This document shows positions 1 to 9,116 of a DNA stretch of 64,000 nucleotides, piece after piece. Below the pieces are notes generated by a model. It was not told the DNA's origin and did not search any database. It worked only from the letters and a program-made list of their open reading frames with translations. The stretch covers positions 3,819,966 through 3,883,965 of the forward strand of contig NZ_KZ454943.1 in the NCBI RefSeq assembly GCF_002797395.1, read 5' to 3'. This stretch comes from Bacillus solitudinis. GTDB taxonomy: Bacteria; Bacillota; Bacilli; Bacillales; Bacillaceae_D. Both the position numbers and the translations under genes were made by a program. Numbering within the stretch: the stretch's first letter is position 1; the number at the start of each line of letters is the position of its first letter.

Positions 1-60
1 TACGCCACATCGGTCATGAAGTCTACAGCCATGACCCAAAAATAAGCGAAGTTAAAAAGA

Positions 61-90
61 GGGTTGTGCAATATGGTAATTGCACAACCC
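61..90 (-). terminator. Rho-independent terminator of the SLH-protein gene
   Basis: Perfect 12-bp arms (GGGTTGTGCAAT at 61-72 and its complement at 79-90) enclose a 6-nt loop. Read on the minus strand the hairpin is followed by TCTTTTTAAC, a usable U tract. It lies 21 bp beyond the stop codon of the SLH gene. The plus-strand side has no U run, so it is assigned to the minus strand. Confidence 0.8.
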
Positions 91-110
91 CTGAATTGTT
101 ATAGTTTAAA

Positions 111-1820
111 CTACTGTCCCCATACCCATTGTTCCTTCACGACTGTTTCACGCGGTCCGATGCCTTCTTCAAGCTCAACCGGGTATTCTTGGTGCCATTC
201 AAGGAAAGTATCATTATACTTTAGTATAGTTACCCAGTATGTCATTCCAGCTTCTGTTTCAAATCTTGCTCTATACTCGCCAAAGTTTGGGTTATGTTCC
301 TCATCGACTAATTTAAGATTTACTTCTTCTCGTGCAGCGTAATCATGCACTTCTTGAATCATGCTCTCAAGAGTAACATTATCTGCTTTTCCATACGAAG
401 GATAATTAAATCGCCAAACAGGTTCTTCCGTCGCTGCCGAATCTTCGGTGAATTTCGCATAGACGAGAACTTCATCCCCAGAACCAGATGAAACATTTTC
501 TACCTCAAAATATTGAGGAATATACGTGGAGAATGGCATGCCTGTTTCGTCCATTAGTTTAAACGTATCAGTTTGCTGCATGCCTTCCTGTTCAAAGCTG
601 AATTCCTGCTTAACAGGACGAACGTCTACCTCAACTGGCTCGAAGGCTTCCCATGGAATAATAAACGATGGAATTCCTAATGAATAAGGACCGATTTCAT
701 ATTCACTAAAATAGACGGCCGGCCCCTTGTTCGTTACGTAGAATTGAGAGGTGTTTGGGTCTATTCCATCAAATTCATGATATTGCCCATACTCTAGTTG
801 CTGTTCTTTATCCTTTATTACTTCAGATACGTTATGATTGATAATCGTTTCGTAGTCTGTATTCGCAGAGAAAAGGTCACTTAATTCCAATTGATTTCCC
901 GTTTCAGGATTAAAAGTATAGGCGGTATGTGCGCTCATACCGTGAGCTCCACCTGTGTATTGAAATACTTCAAAAACAACACTCAAATAATTCGAATCGT
1001 TTTGCTCAATACGATAGTTTTCTACATAGTCATAAGCATCGGCCAATTCTTCGTTTTCTTCGTGCTGGGCAGTGTCCAATAAGGCTTTTCTCTCAATCAC
1101 AGAATTATCCGCGTGAGCTTTTAAGGTTTGGTTGATCTGTTCCTGACTTGCGCTCTCTAGTCCCGTCACTCGCGGATAGTATATATCCTCAGCCGCAAGC
1201 TGCGGGAGCACAGCTACCTCTTTACGAAATGATTCCTCTTCTGCACGGGAGAGGAAGACCGCGAACTGTGAACGTGTCACGTTTTCAGAGGGACGGAAGG
1301 TTAGGTCTGGATAACCTGTGGTCAAGCGATGCTCACCAAGTAGGCTGATGTTATCGTATGCCCAGTATTGTTTTGAAACGTCACGATAGTCGACATGAGC
1401 GTTGCTTTCCAAGTTATAAGAACGAGTTAAAATCGCTGCCATTTGCGCACGGGTCAGCTTATCATTTGGATGAAATGCTTCTCCGTCAATAAAGTACCCA
1501 GCTTCTACTGCTGCTGCAATTGCTGGGTACGCGCTATCGCTTTCCTTTACATCAGTAAACGACACGGGGGCTGGGTTGGCAGTATCCAAGCCATGTATTC
1601 TTGCTAGAGTTCTAGCTGCTTGCGATCTCGTCATATCATCATTAGCTCCAAACAATCCATTTTCATAGCCGGTCATTACTTTCTGATCAGCCATAAAGCC
1701 AATTTCCTCCGCTGCCCAGAAGTCTGCTGACACATCCGAGTAAGAGATTTCTGCTGCCGCGGAAGTAGTCGAAAAGATAAATGCCACCAGACCGGCAGCA
1801 ATCATTGCTCGTTTTTTCAT
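111..1820 (-). CDS. Exported SLH-domain protein with C-terminal DUF4163/DUF3298-like region
   Basis: A predicted 569-aa cell-surface protein. Residues 1-24 are a signal peptide (MKKR, hydrophobic stretch, then a SAAAEI-like cleavage region). Three S-layer homology repeats follow (about 25-205), each with a TRSQ/TRAQ motif and the FxP/F-x-A hallmark; in related proteins they bind secondary cell-wall polymer. About residues 230-415 resemble the DUF4163-DUF3298 pair of RsiV and PdaC-type proteins (GGAHG motif, TFNPETG, a phase ending in IIPWEAF). The last 150 residues are not recognised. I chose the ATG at 1820; a TTG at 1832 would add four residues but sits directly on the GAAAG ribosome-binding site. 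Monocistronic, with a terminator just downstream. The long leader carries two hairpins (separate entry). The function beyond wall attachment is unknown. Confidence 0.85.
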   Translation of the reverse strand: MKKRAMIAAGLVAFIFSTTSAAAEISYSDVSADFWAAEEIGFMADQKVMTGYENGLFGANDDMTRSQAARTLARIHGLDTANPAPVSFTDVKESDSAYPAIAAAVEAGYFIDGEAFHPNDKLTRAQMAAILTRSYNLESNAHVDYRDVSKQYWAYDNISLLGEHRLTTGYPDLTFRPSENVTRSQFAVFLSRAEEESFRKEVAVLPQLAAEDIYYPRVTGLESASQEQINQTLKAHADNSVIERKALLDTAQHEENEELADAYDYVENYRIEQNDSNYLSVVFEVFQYTGGAHGMSAHTAYTFNPETGNQLELSDLFSANTDYETIINHNVSEVIKDKEQQLEYGQYHEFDGIDPNTSQFYVTNKGPAVYFSEYEIGPYSLGIPSFIIPWEAFEPVEVDVRPVKQEFSFEQEGMQQTDTFKLMDETGMPFSTYIPQYFEVENVSSGSGDEVLVYAKFTEDSAATEEPVWRFNYPSYGKADNVTLESMIQEVHDYAAREEVNLKLVDEEHNPNFGEYRARFETEAGMTYWVTILKYNDTFLEWHQEYPVELEEGIGPRETVVKEQWVWGQ

Positions 1821-1926
1821 AACTAAAACCAACTTTCTACGTATTTGTTTAGTTTGCTCTTAACTATTTAACGTTGCAACTGTTCATAAAGTGACAAAAA
1901 ACAATGTACTATTGTTACAGGCTAAC

Positions 1927-1992
1927 GCGCTTTAACACCTCCTTAAGCGCTGGTTTTAGGATGAATCGGTGCACCACTTAGATTTATGGTGC
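1927..1992 (-). promoter_or_regulatory. Leader of the SLH gene: two hairpins with GGAGG elements and no start codon
   Basis: Read on the minus strand, a GCACCA/TGGTGC hairpin (1992-1971) follows directly on a GGAGG (1997-1993). A second hairpin (1950-1927) has arms GCGCTTAA and TTAAAGCGC and shows the sequence GGAGGTG in its loop. No ATG, GTG or TTG lies 4-12 nt after either GGAGG, so these are not ordinary ribosome-binding sites. They sit about 110-180 nt upstream of the chosen start. A plausible role is a ribosome-binding mRNA stabiliser (STAB-SD type, as described for cry3A leaders) or a structured regulatory leader; this is inference. Confidence 0.4.
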
Positions 1993-2121
1993 CTCCAAAA
2001 ATTTCATTCCTTTTTGTTGTACCCGCTTGCCGTTTATGTAAAACTAATGAAAACTTAATAAGAATACGATAGGAATAAATTCGTCACCTCTAGGAACACT
2101 AAGTTTTGAGGTGAAAGAAAA

Positions 2122-2328
2122 ATGGGATTTTTTAATGCGATTCGTCAATGGACAGAGACGAGAAAGAGCAAAAGGATTGCAGATTTCGAATTAGAGGGTA
2201 CTTGTCCAAATTGCCAGGGTAGAGGCTTTAATATGTTAGAAAGTGAAATAATGATGGGCTCTTTTAATGACTGTACTGGCTGTAGAGGGAGTGGTTCCTT
2301 TTCGGATTGGGCAGAAACAAACTATTAA
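2122..2328 (+). CDS. Small zinc-finger protein with two CxxCxGxG motifs
   Basis: A 68-aa cytosolic protein with a GAGGTGAAAG ribosome-binding site 7-8 nt before the ATG. It has two DnaJ-type cysteine knuckles, CPNCQGRG (about residues 28-35) and CTGCRGSG (about 51-58), which together would bind one zinc ion. There is no J domain, so it is a free-standing DnaJ-like zinc finger as seen in several small Bacillus proteins. Monocistronic, closed by a strong terminator 12 bp downstream. The role is unknown; a chaperone- or RNA-associated function is only a guess. Confidence 0.75.
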   Translation: MGFFNAIRQWTETRKSKRIADFELEGTCPNCQGRGFNMLESEIMMGSFNDCTGCRGSGSFSDWAETNY

Positions 2329-2340
2329 AATTGGCTTCAT

Positions 2341-2388
2341 AGAAAAGACATTCATCAAGCACTCAGGTGTTTGATGAATGTCTTTTCT
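2341..2388 (+). terminator. Strong Rho-independent terminator after the zinc-finger gene
   Basis: Arms of 18 bp (AGAAAAGACATTCATCAA at 2341-2358 and its complement at 2371-2388) with a 12-nt loop. The AAAAGA/TCTTTT ends supply A and U tracts on both strands, so it could work bidirectionally. It directly follows the stop codon at 2328. Confidence 0.85.
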
Positions 2389-2579
2389 TATGTATTAAGG
2401 TGTGAACTATTCAAAAAAAGATTAATAGTTAGGAGATTAGGGTAATTGGAAATAGAAAGGGATTTCCTTCTAGTCGTTAGGAAAAATTTTGTTTATATGA
2501 TAGAAGAGGAGGAACTACATTAAAGTATGGCTATTCAACTACATAAAAATAGTAAGTATAAAAGAAAGGAGGAGTCATA

Positions 2580-3674
2580 ATGACGGCTACTTCTGAAAAT
2601 GTTTCAATTGTTATACCAGCCTATAATCCAGATAAGAAGCTAGTGGAATTAGTAAATGAACTTAGTGCTTATAGCTTTAAAGAGATCATTATCGTCAATG
2701 ATGGAAGTGATAAGCAATTTAAGCCTATTTTTGATAAGGTACGTTTTTTTACTTCATGCACATTATTGACTCATCCTGAAAATCTAGGAAAGGGACAAGC
2801 TTTAAAAACCGCCTTTTCCTATTATGTAGAAAATTATCAAGAGGGGATTGGGGTAGTAACCGCTGATGCTGATGGTCAGCATCGCCCTGAGGATATCAAA
2901 AAAATTGCACAGGAACTTGTGAACAAGCCCGCTAATTTAATATTGGGGGCACGAGACTTTTCTAAGGAAAATATTCCTGCACGAAGTCGTTTCGGTAATA
3001 TTCTCACTCAAAAAGCTACTAAGCTAGTATCAGGTCTGAATGTTACTGACACTCAAACAGGTTTGCGAGGCATTCCTAGGGAGTTTGCAAAACAACTTTT
3101 GAATGTAAATGGCAAACGCTATGAGTTTGAAATGAAAATGATTTTAGCTTGTAAAACCTACAATAGGAATATTTCTGAGTTTAGCATCGATACGATTTAT
3201 ATAGATGAAAATGAATCTTCCCATTTTAATCCAATTATTGATTCAATCAAGATATATTATGTGTTTGGGAAATTTTTGATTTCTTCACTTCTTTCCTTTA
3301 TAGTGGATATCGCTTTATTTGCTTTGTTTGTGTTTATTTTTAAAGCCTTTATGCCAGTAGGCTTTATTTTACTAGCAACCGTGCTGGCAAGATTACTATC
3401 TTCATTGTTCAATTTTGTAATAAACAGAAAGGTTGTCTTTAAATCGTATAATAACGTAAAGAAAAGACTGGTTATGTATGGTGCTTTAGCGCTTATTCTC
3501 ATGGCCGCTTCTGCCTTTGGTGTCCACACCGTGTACCATGCCATTGGGTCACATGAAGTGTTAATTAAAATTGTTATTGATTCAATCCTGTTTTTGCTCA
3601 GTTTTTATATACAGCGTAACTGGGTGTTTAATCAGAGTGAGGTAAAGGTAAAAAAAGAGGTGAACTATGAGTAA
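2580..3674 (+). CDS. GT2 glycosyltransferase fused to a GtrA-like membrane domain
   Basis: A 364-aa protein with an AAAGGAGG ribosome-binding site. Residues 1-215 are a GT-A glycosyltransferase of family 2, DPM1/GtrB type: IVIPAYNP start, IIVNDGS, the metal- and nucleotide-binding DADGQH motif near residue 98, and a DTQTGLRG segment. Residues 230-355 contain four hydrophobic helices and match the GtrA family of lipid-linked sugar translocases (FNFVINRKVVF and the final FYIQRNWVF are typical). The likely product is a polyprenyl-phosphate sugar made on the cytosolic face, with the fused GtrA part helping it cross the membrane. The next gene overlaps by 8 bp and would be the membrane transferase that uses the sugar. 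The sugar and the acceptor cannot be read from sequence. Confidence 0.88.
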   Translation: MTATSENVSIVIPAYNPDKKLVELVNELSAYSFKEIIIVNDGSDKQFKPIFDKVRFFTSCTLLTHPENLGKGQALKTAFSYYVENYQEGIGVVTADADGQHRPEDIKKIAQELVNKPANLILGARDFSKENIPARSRFGNILTQKATKLVSGLNVTDTQTGLRGIPREFAKQLLNVNGKRYEFEMKMILACKTYNRNISEFSIDTIYIDENESSHFNPIIDSIKIYYVFGKFLISSLLSFIVDIALFALFVFIFKAFMPVGFILLATVLARLLSSLFNFVINRKVVFKSYNNVKKRLVMYGALALILMAASAFGVHTVYHAIGSHEVLIKIVIDSILFLLSFYIQRNWVFNQSEVKVKKEVNYE

Positions 3675-5505
3675 CGTGTTCATAATGGGTATACTTACAC
3701 TCCTATCTTTTGCGGGGTTCGGTATGTATTTACGGCAGAGATATCAGATAGCGACTGCCGTAATTCCTCTTTTTCTTTTTTCGAGCATTGTGCTGCTGTT
3801 GTTTATTGCGGGTCTTCTAAATCTTCTTCTGGAATCAGTCTATGTTATTTTTCTGGCTGGTTTCTTTCTATTTATTTATTCGATATATCAGGTTTTTAAA
3901 AAGCGCATTTCAATTTCAACTTTCTTCACGCCACCGGTTGTTTTTTTTAGCTTTTGTTGTATTGTTTTTGCTATTTTGCTGAAGGGTGAGTTTTTGCTTC
4001 ATTATGATAATTTCAGCCATTGGGGAATCATTGTAAAGGATATGGTGGAGACAAATAGTCTTCCGAATGATTCGTCAATCATTACGTATAAAAATTATCC
4101 TCCAGGTTCAGCGCTCTTTATTTACTATTTCGTCACACTCATTGGTTGGACTGAAAGTAGGACCTTAATTTCTCAAGCTATTTTAATTGCTAGTACCTTG
4201 ACGCCATTGTTTATGTTTTCAACGTGGAGAAATTCAGCCTCACTCATAGGCCCTCTGTTTGTTGCAGGTATTGTGCTTCTTATTGACAGCGGAAGCATTT
4301 ATACATTATTAGTAGATTCTTTATTAGGGTATCTGACTATCGCTATTGTTTTGATTGCCTACTATTATCGTGACCAGTGGCGATTCATGACGTTTATTAA
4401 TTTACCAATCCTTTCTTTACTAATATTGGTCAAAGACAGTGGGAAAGTATTTTATTTGTTTATTCTTATTGGGATGGTTGTCTTGCTTTATCGTTACTAT
4501 AGACGTCATTCCCTTCAGGTCGTAAGGGATAGAGTGGTTATTGGCTATACGTTAATAAATATCGTGGTCATTCCGTTTTTTGTAAATTTATTATGGTCCA
4601 AATACACTGAAAGTGCATACGCTTCGGGGTATGGTGAAAATAAGTTTGCGGTCACGAAAGAAACCTTTACGAGGAATAATAAATCGTTGGAATTCGCTGG
4701 GGACTTGTTGCAAGATTTGTTGAGTGCCTCATTCAACTTTTCATCTAGTTCGTTTCAAGCCATGTTTCTTGTGAATGTAGTAGCTGTGTTAGCAATTGTT
4801 CTCATCGCATTCTTATATAGAAGATTCGCGAAAACACTAGCTCTGACCGTATTGTTTGTAAATATATCGTATGCCGCCTATATTTTATTTTTGTATATGC
4901 TTTACCTATTTCTCATGCCGGAAGTGGAAGCGGTCTATTTGGCTGGGTTTGACCGTTACCATGCCACGATGACGATTTTCTATATTGGGACTCTGCTCGT
5001 ATTTATCATTCATGAAGTGGTGAATGTACAGGAAGCCTTTCATAAAGGGAGGGCATGGATTCCTAAGTTCGTTGTGTTTTTAGCATGTTTGATAGTCATG
5101 GCTCCACTTCTCGGGGAAGCTCGGAGCTTCTTTGAACATGTGAAGTTTGCTGCTAACCCACGAATGGATGTTATAGAGTTGTATAGTCAATTAAAAGGTG
5201 AAGAAGATTACTTTAACACTACTCCTATTACACTTATTTACGATATAGGGGAATCGGACCGTGGTTTGTTACGCCATATTATGCGATATGAACGAATGAA
5301 TGAGATGACTTCGATAAATACGGCATGTAAGTCAGAGGAAGACTTGGAAGAACTAATTGAGGATCTAAATCAATCAAGTTATCTTATCGTGTTAAAAGTC
5401 ACCTCGGACATGGAAAAGTGTCTCGCTGATTATAATAGTATAGATGATTTAGAGCGGGGAATTTATCGAATTGAAGATGGTGTCATCTCTTCAAAAGTTA
5501 ACTAA
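3667..5505 (+). CDS. Polytopic GT-C-type membrane glycosyltransferase
   Basis: A 612-aa protein with about 12 membrane helices. The loop after the early helices carries HYDNFSHWG (about residues 116-124), an acidic motif placed like the catalytic Asp/Glu of GT-C transferases, followed by KNYPPGSALF, a proline-rich stretch typical of PMT/GT39-like enzymes. The last 120 residues form a soluble extracytoplasmic domain. It overlaps the GT2-GtrA gene by 8 bp, so the two are translationally coupled and probably act in sequence: the first loads a lipid carrier and this one transfers the sugar outside the membrane, perhaps to a wall polymer or protein. Family membership is inferred from topology and motif, not from a clear signature. 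Confidence 0.65.
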   Translation: MSNVFIMGILTLLSFAGFGMYLRQRYQIATAVIPLFLFSSIVLLLFIAGLLNLLLESVYVIFLAGFFLFIYSIYQVFKKRISISTFFTPPVVFFSFCCIVFAILLKGEFLLHYDNFSHWGIIVKDMVETNSLPNDSSIITYKNYPPGSALFIYYFVTLIGWTESRTLISQAILIASTLTPLFMFSTWRNSASLIGPLFVAGIVLLIDSGSIYTLLVDSLLGYLTIAIVLIAYYYRDQWRFMTFINLPILSLLILVKDSGKVFYLFILIGMVVLLYRYYRRHSLQVVRDRVVIGYTLINIVVIPFFVNLLWSKYTESAYASGYGENKFAVTKETFTRNNKSLEFAGDLLQDLLSASFNFSSSSFQAMFLVNVVAVLAIVLIAFLYRRFAKTLALTVLFVNISYAAYILFLYMLYLFLMPEVEAVYLAGFDRYHATMTIFYIGTLLVFIIHEVVNVQEAFHKGRAWIPKFVVFLACLIVMAPLLGEARSFFEHVKFAANPRMDVIELYSQLKGEEDYFNTTPITLIYDIGESDRGLLRHIMRYERMNEMTSINTACKSEEDLEELIEDLNQSSYLIVLKVTSDMEKCLADYNSIDDLERGIYRIEDGVISSKVN

Positions 5506-5657
5506 TGCGAGAATCTGAAGAGGATTGAAAAACAGCTGAGGTCTTTCGGAGTGTCAACGAACTTTTTTAAAGAATGTTAGAACGAGAAACAGAGTCGTAT
5601 AATTACACAAGTTATTAGAAAGCATCTAATTTACCGTCAAACGTCTCAATAATTAAA

Positions 5658-5684
5658 ACACCCCCATTATGTAAATGGGGGTGT
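5658..5684 (-). terminator. Terminator shared by convergent genes, mainly for sstT
   Basis: Arms ACACCCCCATT (5658-5668) and AATGGGGGTGT (5674-5684) with a 5-nt loop. On the minus strand it is followed by TTTTAATT, a U tract, and lies 23 bp beyond the sstT stop. It may also stop plus-strand reading from the glycosyltransferase operon, which has no other evident terminator. Confidence 0.8.
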
Positions 5685-5706
5685 AAAGAGTTTTAAATGT
5701 AAGAAG

Positions 5707-6939
5707 CTACGAATTAATACTAATTTCCTTACCTTCTTTACGCAATTTAGCATATTCAGCGGTTGCTGTATAAAGTACGTCTGACGATGAATTAAGGGCA
5801 GTTTCACAAGAGTCCTGTAAAACTCCGATGATGAAACCGACAGCAACGACTTGCATCGCAATTTCATTTGGAATCCCAAATAAACTACTAGCTAAAGGTA
5901 TGAGTAACAGCGAACCACCAGCCACACCTGAAGCACCACAAGCGGAAATAGCTGCTAGTGTACATAGAATAAGTGCCGTCCCAATATCGACTGGAATGCC
6001 AAGAGTGTTAACGGCCGCAAGAGTTAAGACAGAAATCGTAACAGCGGCACCGGCCATATTAATAGTTGCTCCTAATGGAATGGAGACTGAATACGTATCC
6101 TTATCTAAATCTAGTTTGTCACATAAACGCATATTGACTGGAATGTTTGCGGCTGAGCTACGCGTAAAGAATGCTGTAATGCCACTTTCTCTTAAGCATT
6201 TAAAAACAAGTGGATATGGATTTTTACGAATAGTTATGAATACGATAATTGGATTAATAACAAGAGCAATAAATACCATACATCCAATTAGAACGAATAA
6301 TAGTTTTCCGTAATCGAGCAAGGCTGAAAGGCCATTTGAAACAATGGCTTCAAAGACAAGCCCCATGATGCCGATTGGCGCCAAGTTTATAACCCATTTC
6401 ACAATTTGGGAAATCGCATCTGAAAAATTAGCTAGCATGGTCTTAGTTGTATCAGGTGCATTTTTTAAGACGATTCCAAGAAGGACAGCCCAAGTCAGAA
6501 TCCCAATATAGTTGGCATTTAATAACGCATGAACCGGGTTGTCAATAATATTAAACAGCAATGTCTGGAGTACTTCGACAATACCATCTGGAGGGGTTAA
6601 GCCTTCAGCACCTGTTACAAGTGATAAACGTACCGGAAAGATAAAACTTGCAACGACTGCGACCAATCCTGCTAAGAATGTACTGACAACATAAAGAATA
6701 ATAATAGATTTCATGTTCGTTTGCTTCCCACTTCTATGTTTAGAGATGGCATGCATGACTAAGAAAAAGACTAAAAATGGAGCAACTGCCTTTAACGCAC
6801 CTACAAATAAAGAACCGAAAATTGTGACCCCTTTTGCGGCATCAGGAATTGTTAGAGCCAAGAGAACACCAATTACTATACCTACAACTATTCGTTTTAC
6901 TAGGCTCAATTGATTCCATTTCTGGATTAAACTTTTCAT
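5707..6939 (-). CDS. sstT: Serine/threonine:Na+ symporter SstT
   Basis: A 410-aa dicarboxylate/amino acid:cation symporter (DAACS, GltPh fold). It begins with the family's amphipathic start ([18 protein letters not shown]), followed by about eight helices and two re-entrant hairpins. The hairpin-2 and TM7-8 region is visible in [15 protein letters not shown] and the [12 protein letters not shown] segment (the NMxGT-like motif reads NMAGAA, as in SstT rather than glutamate carriers). Length and the ending [14 protein letters not shown] agree with SstT. It would import serine and threonine with sodium at the cytoplasmic membrane. Monocistronic on the minus strand with its own terminator. No T-box or other amino-acid leader is visible upstream. 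Confidence 0.9.
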   Translation of the reverse strand: MKSLIQKWNQLSLVKRIVVGIVIGVLLALTIPDAAKGVTIFGSLFVGALKAVAPFLVFFLVMHAISKHRSGKQTNMKSIIILYVVSTFLAGLVAVVASFIFPVRLSLVTGAEGLTPPDGIVEVLQTLLFNIIDNPVHALLNANYIGILTWAVLLGIVLKNAPDTTKTMLANFSDAISQIVKWVINLAPIGIMGLVFEAIVSNGLSALLDYGKLLFVLIGCMVFIALVINPIIVFITIRKNPYPLVFKCLRESGITAFFTRSSAANIPVNMRLCDKLDLDKDTYSVSIPLGATINMAGAAVTISVLTLAAVNTLGIPVDIGTALILCTLAAISACGASGVAGGSLLLIPLASSLFGIPNEIAMQVVAVGFIIGVLQDSCETALNSSSDVLYTATAEYAKLRKEGKEISINS

Positions 6940-7569
6940 TAATTTCCCTCCGAATTTTCTAATACTAGAATAATATAAAAACGTAGTAGTGATTCAATGT
7001 ACAAAGGCACAAAAGCTAGTTTAACACGAATATTGGCGATTGTGAATGAAAGGTATCATTTGAACGAGATAATATAAAAAAATTAAAAGAGGTGTGGAAA
7101 TTCGAGGGTATTGACTAGGTAGGTTTTCACATGTAATATCCTTGAATAACCTTTAAAGCACTTCCAGTGTAGGGAGTAGTATGCAGTCTGCAAGAGATAG
7201 AAGGTAGAGGTGTGTCTCAGTTTTATAGTAGGATTACAGGGCTGTTCCTATGAAATAGGGAGAGCCCTTTTTGTATTTCAACTCAATCCAAGGGTAGAGG
7301 CGAAGTAATTACGATTGTAAATAGCGAATGCAGCAGATAAGTAAAAACCAAAAATAATTACACATAAATAAAACTAGGTTTCTATTGTAAACGGATATAA
7401 TTATTGAATCATATTATAAATACCCTCAAATTCTTTTGATTTTGTTTGTTTACATTGTTTTTGCATTGTTTTTTTAGGGGGTTATCTATAGACTGAATCA
7501 GAAAACAACATAACCTGACAATGTTCTACTTTTTAACAATATGCGATGTCAAATGGAGGTACGTGAATA
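6940..7569. other. 630-bp gene-free region with one orphan terminator
   Basis: This gap separates the divergent sstT and TRAP genes. No open frame with a ribosome-binding site is visible. It holds one clear hairpin at 7238-7272 (arms starting AGGGCT and ending AGCCCT, then TTTTT) with no gene just before it, so it may be what is left of a lost gene or the end of a short RNA. The 150 bp before the TRAP operon are very T-rich (TTGTTTACATTG and similar near 7446-7470), and a promoter probably lies there; no -35/-10 pair is convincing. Confidence 0.5.
7238..7272 (+). terminator. Orphan Rho-independent terminator
   Basis: The stem AGGGCT..TCCTA pairs with TAGGGA..AGCCCT with a small internal bulge and a 5-nt loop, followed by TTTTT. 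No coding sequence precedes it within 290 bp on the plus strand, so either it ends an unseen small RNA or it is a relic. Confidence 0.6.
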
Positions 7570-8595
7570 ATGAGAAAACATATTATTCTTTTGCTAGTGG
7601 CCATATTTTCTCTGTTGATTTCTTCTGGCTGTATGACACAAACAGAAGCAAAAGATCAAGTAGTGTTACGCTTTGCTTATGCAAGTAATGCGCAACCCGT
7701 CAAAGATGCTATGGCTAAATTCGGTGAATTAGTGACTGAAAAAACAAATGGTGAAGTAACTGTCGAATATTTTCCAGATGGTCAATTAGGTGGGGAAAGA
7801 GAGCTTATCGAATTAACGCAAACAGGTGCTGTTGATCTTACAAAAGTAAGCGGTTCAGCATTAGAAAGTTTCGCCAAAGACTACTCTATTTTCGGGATCC
7901 CGTATTTATTTGATGGGGAAGAGCATTTTTACAACGTGCTCGAAAACGAAGAAATCATGGAACCCCTCTATCAATCTACCGAAGATCTTGGATTTGTTGG
8001 GCTCACTTATTATGATTCGGGGCAACGAAGTTTTTATATGACTGATGGTCCAGTGTTATCACCCGATGATTTAAAAGGGAAGAAAATTCGTGTCATGCAA
8101 AGTGAAACGGCCATTAAAATGGTTGAACTGCTCGGCGGTTCTCCGACGCCAATGGGTAGCGGTGAGGTTTACACCTCCTTACAACAAGGCATTATCGATG
8201 GGTCTGAGAATAATGAATTTGTTATGGTAACAGCTGGACACGGGGGCGTTGCTAAATATTATTCTTATGATGAACACACGCGCGTACCTGATATTGTTGT
8301 GATGAATCAAGCAACATTAGATCGTTTAACAGTAGCACAAAGACAAGCTGTATATGAAGCAGCAGAAGAATCCACGGAATATGAGAAAACGGTTTGGAAA
8401 GATGCGGTTGAAGCCGAAAAACAGGCAGCTATCGAAAAACATGGTGTGGAATTTTTTGAAGACATTGATAATAAACCATTCCAAGAAGCGGTTCAACCAC
8501 TACACGATGAATTTAAGAACAGTGAAAAATTTGGTTCCGTTTATCAAGCCATTCGGAATATGAGTGAAAACGAGAAATCGGAGGAAACGAGATGA
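7570..8595 (+). CDS. dctP: TRAP transporter solute-binding lipoprotein DctP (system 1)
   Basis: A 341-aa extracytoplasmic solute receptor. Residues 1-21 are a lipoprotein signal (hydrophobic core, then the lipobox ISSGC, so Cys21 would be lipidated). The DctP fold is seen in VVLRFAYASN at the start of the mature protein, PDGQLGGERELIE, IPYLF, the DLKGKKIRVMQS segment and the GEVYTSLQQGIIDG motif. The arginine of KIRVMQ is the conserved one that salt-bridges a carboxylate ligand, so the substrate is probably an organic or sugar acid. Ribosome-binding site GGAGGT. It opens a dctPQM operon with 4-bp overlaps between genes. No enzyme gene is attached, so the ligand cannot be narrowed down. Confidence 0.9.
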   Translation: MRKHIILLLVAIFSLLISSGCMTQTEAKDQVVLRFAYASNAQPVKDAMAKFGELVTEKTNGEVTVEYFPDGQLGGERELIELTQTGAVDLTKVSGSALESFAKDYSIFGIPYLFDGEEHFYNVLENEEIMEPLYQSTEDLGFVGLTYYDSGQRSFYMTDGPVLSPDDLKGKKIRVMQSETAIKMVELLGGSPTPMGSGEVYTSLQQGIIDGSENNEFVMVTAGHGGVAKYYSYDEHTRVPDIVVMNQATLDRLTVAQRQAVYEAAEESTEYEKTVWKDAVEAEKQAAIEKHGVEFFEDIDNKPFQEAVQPLHDEFKNSEKFGSVYQAIRNMSENEKSEETR

Positions 8596-9116
8596 AAACG
8601 TTTAAGAAATACGTTGATAAGACATTGTTAATCATAACGGGTATCTTGTTTCTCGTCATGGTAGCAGTGATGACTTGGCAAGTTATTAGTCGATATCTAT
8701 TAAATGATCCTAGTACCCTGACAGAAGAGTTTCTAAGATATAGCCTTGTTTGGCTGTCAATCTTAGCGGCGGCCTATGTTGTTGGACAAAAAAACCATAT
8801 CGCCATTACGTTTCTTAGTGAACGTTTAAAAGATCAGAAAAAATTAGTACTAGACATCGGGATTCAAGTAATTTTCTTGTTGTTTGCGGCGATTATTATG
8901 GTATACGGTGGAACAAAGGCGGTTTCATTAACGATGGCCCAACTATCACCGTCACTAGGTCTGCCAATGGGGCTTGTCTATTTATCCTTGCCCGTAGGAG
9001 GAATCTTAATTATTTTCTATAGCATTGTAAATCTAATCGAATTATTTATAGAAAAAGAAGATGCGCTCTATAACGAAAACAAAGAAGAACCAACCAAAGT
9101 AGGTGGCGTGCTATGA
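8592..9116 (+). CDS. dctQ: TRAP transporter small permease DctQ (system 1)
   Basis: A 174-aa membrane protein with four helices (about residues 12-35, 48-68, 90-112 and 128-150). The DctQ signature is present: WQVISRYLLN, then EEFLRYSLVWLSILAAAYV and a loop ending in HIAITFL. It overlaps dctP and dctM by 4 bp each (ATGA junctions), so its output is coupled to both. The family's role is to link the binding protein to the large permease in sodium-driven uptake. The charged tail of about 25 residues is cytosolic. Confidence 0.9.
   Translation: MKTFKKYVDKTLLIITGILFLVMVAVMTWQVISRYLLNDPSTLTEEFLRYSLVWLSILAAAYVVGQKNHIAITFLSERLKDQKKLVLDIGIQVIFLLFAAIIMVYGGTKAVSLTMAQLSPSLGLPMGLVYLSLPVGGILIIFYSIVNLIELFIEKEDALYNENKEEPTKVGGVL

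Noticed and set aside
3-114. Open frame on the plus strand running in from the left edge and ending at 114
   Set aside because: Its end runs through the minus-strand terminator hairpin and overlaps the SLH stop. Only 37 codons are visible and no family can be shown.
5828-6313. 161-codon frame on the plus strand inside sstT
   Set aside because: It is the antisense shadow of a well-conserved symporter and has no ribosome-binding site.
6940-7240. Amino-acid-responsive T-box or riboswitch before sstT or the TRAP operon
   Set aside because: No T-box sequence (GGTGGNACCGCG-like) or known riboswitch core is present.
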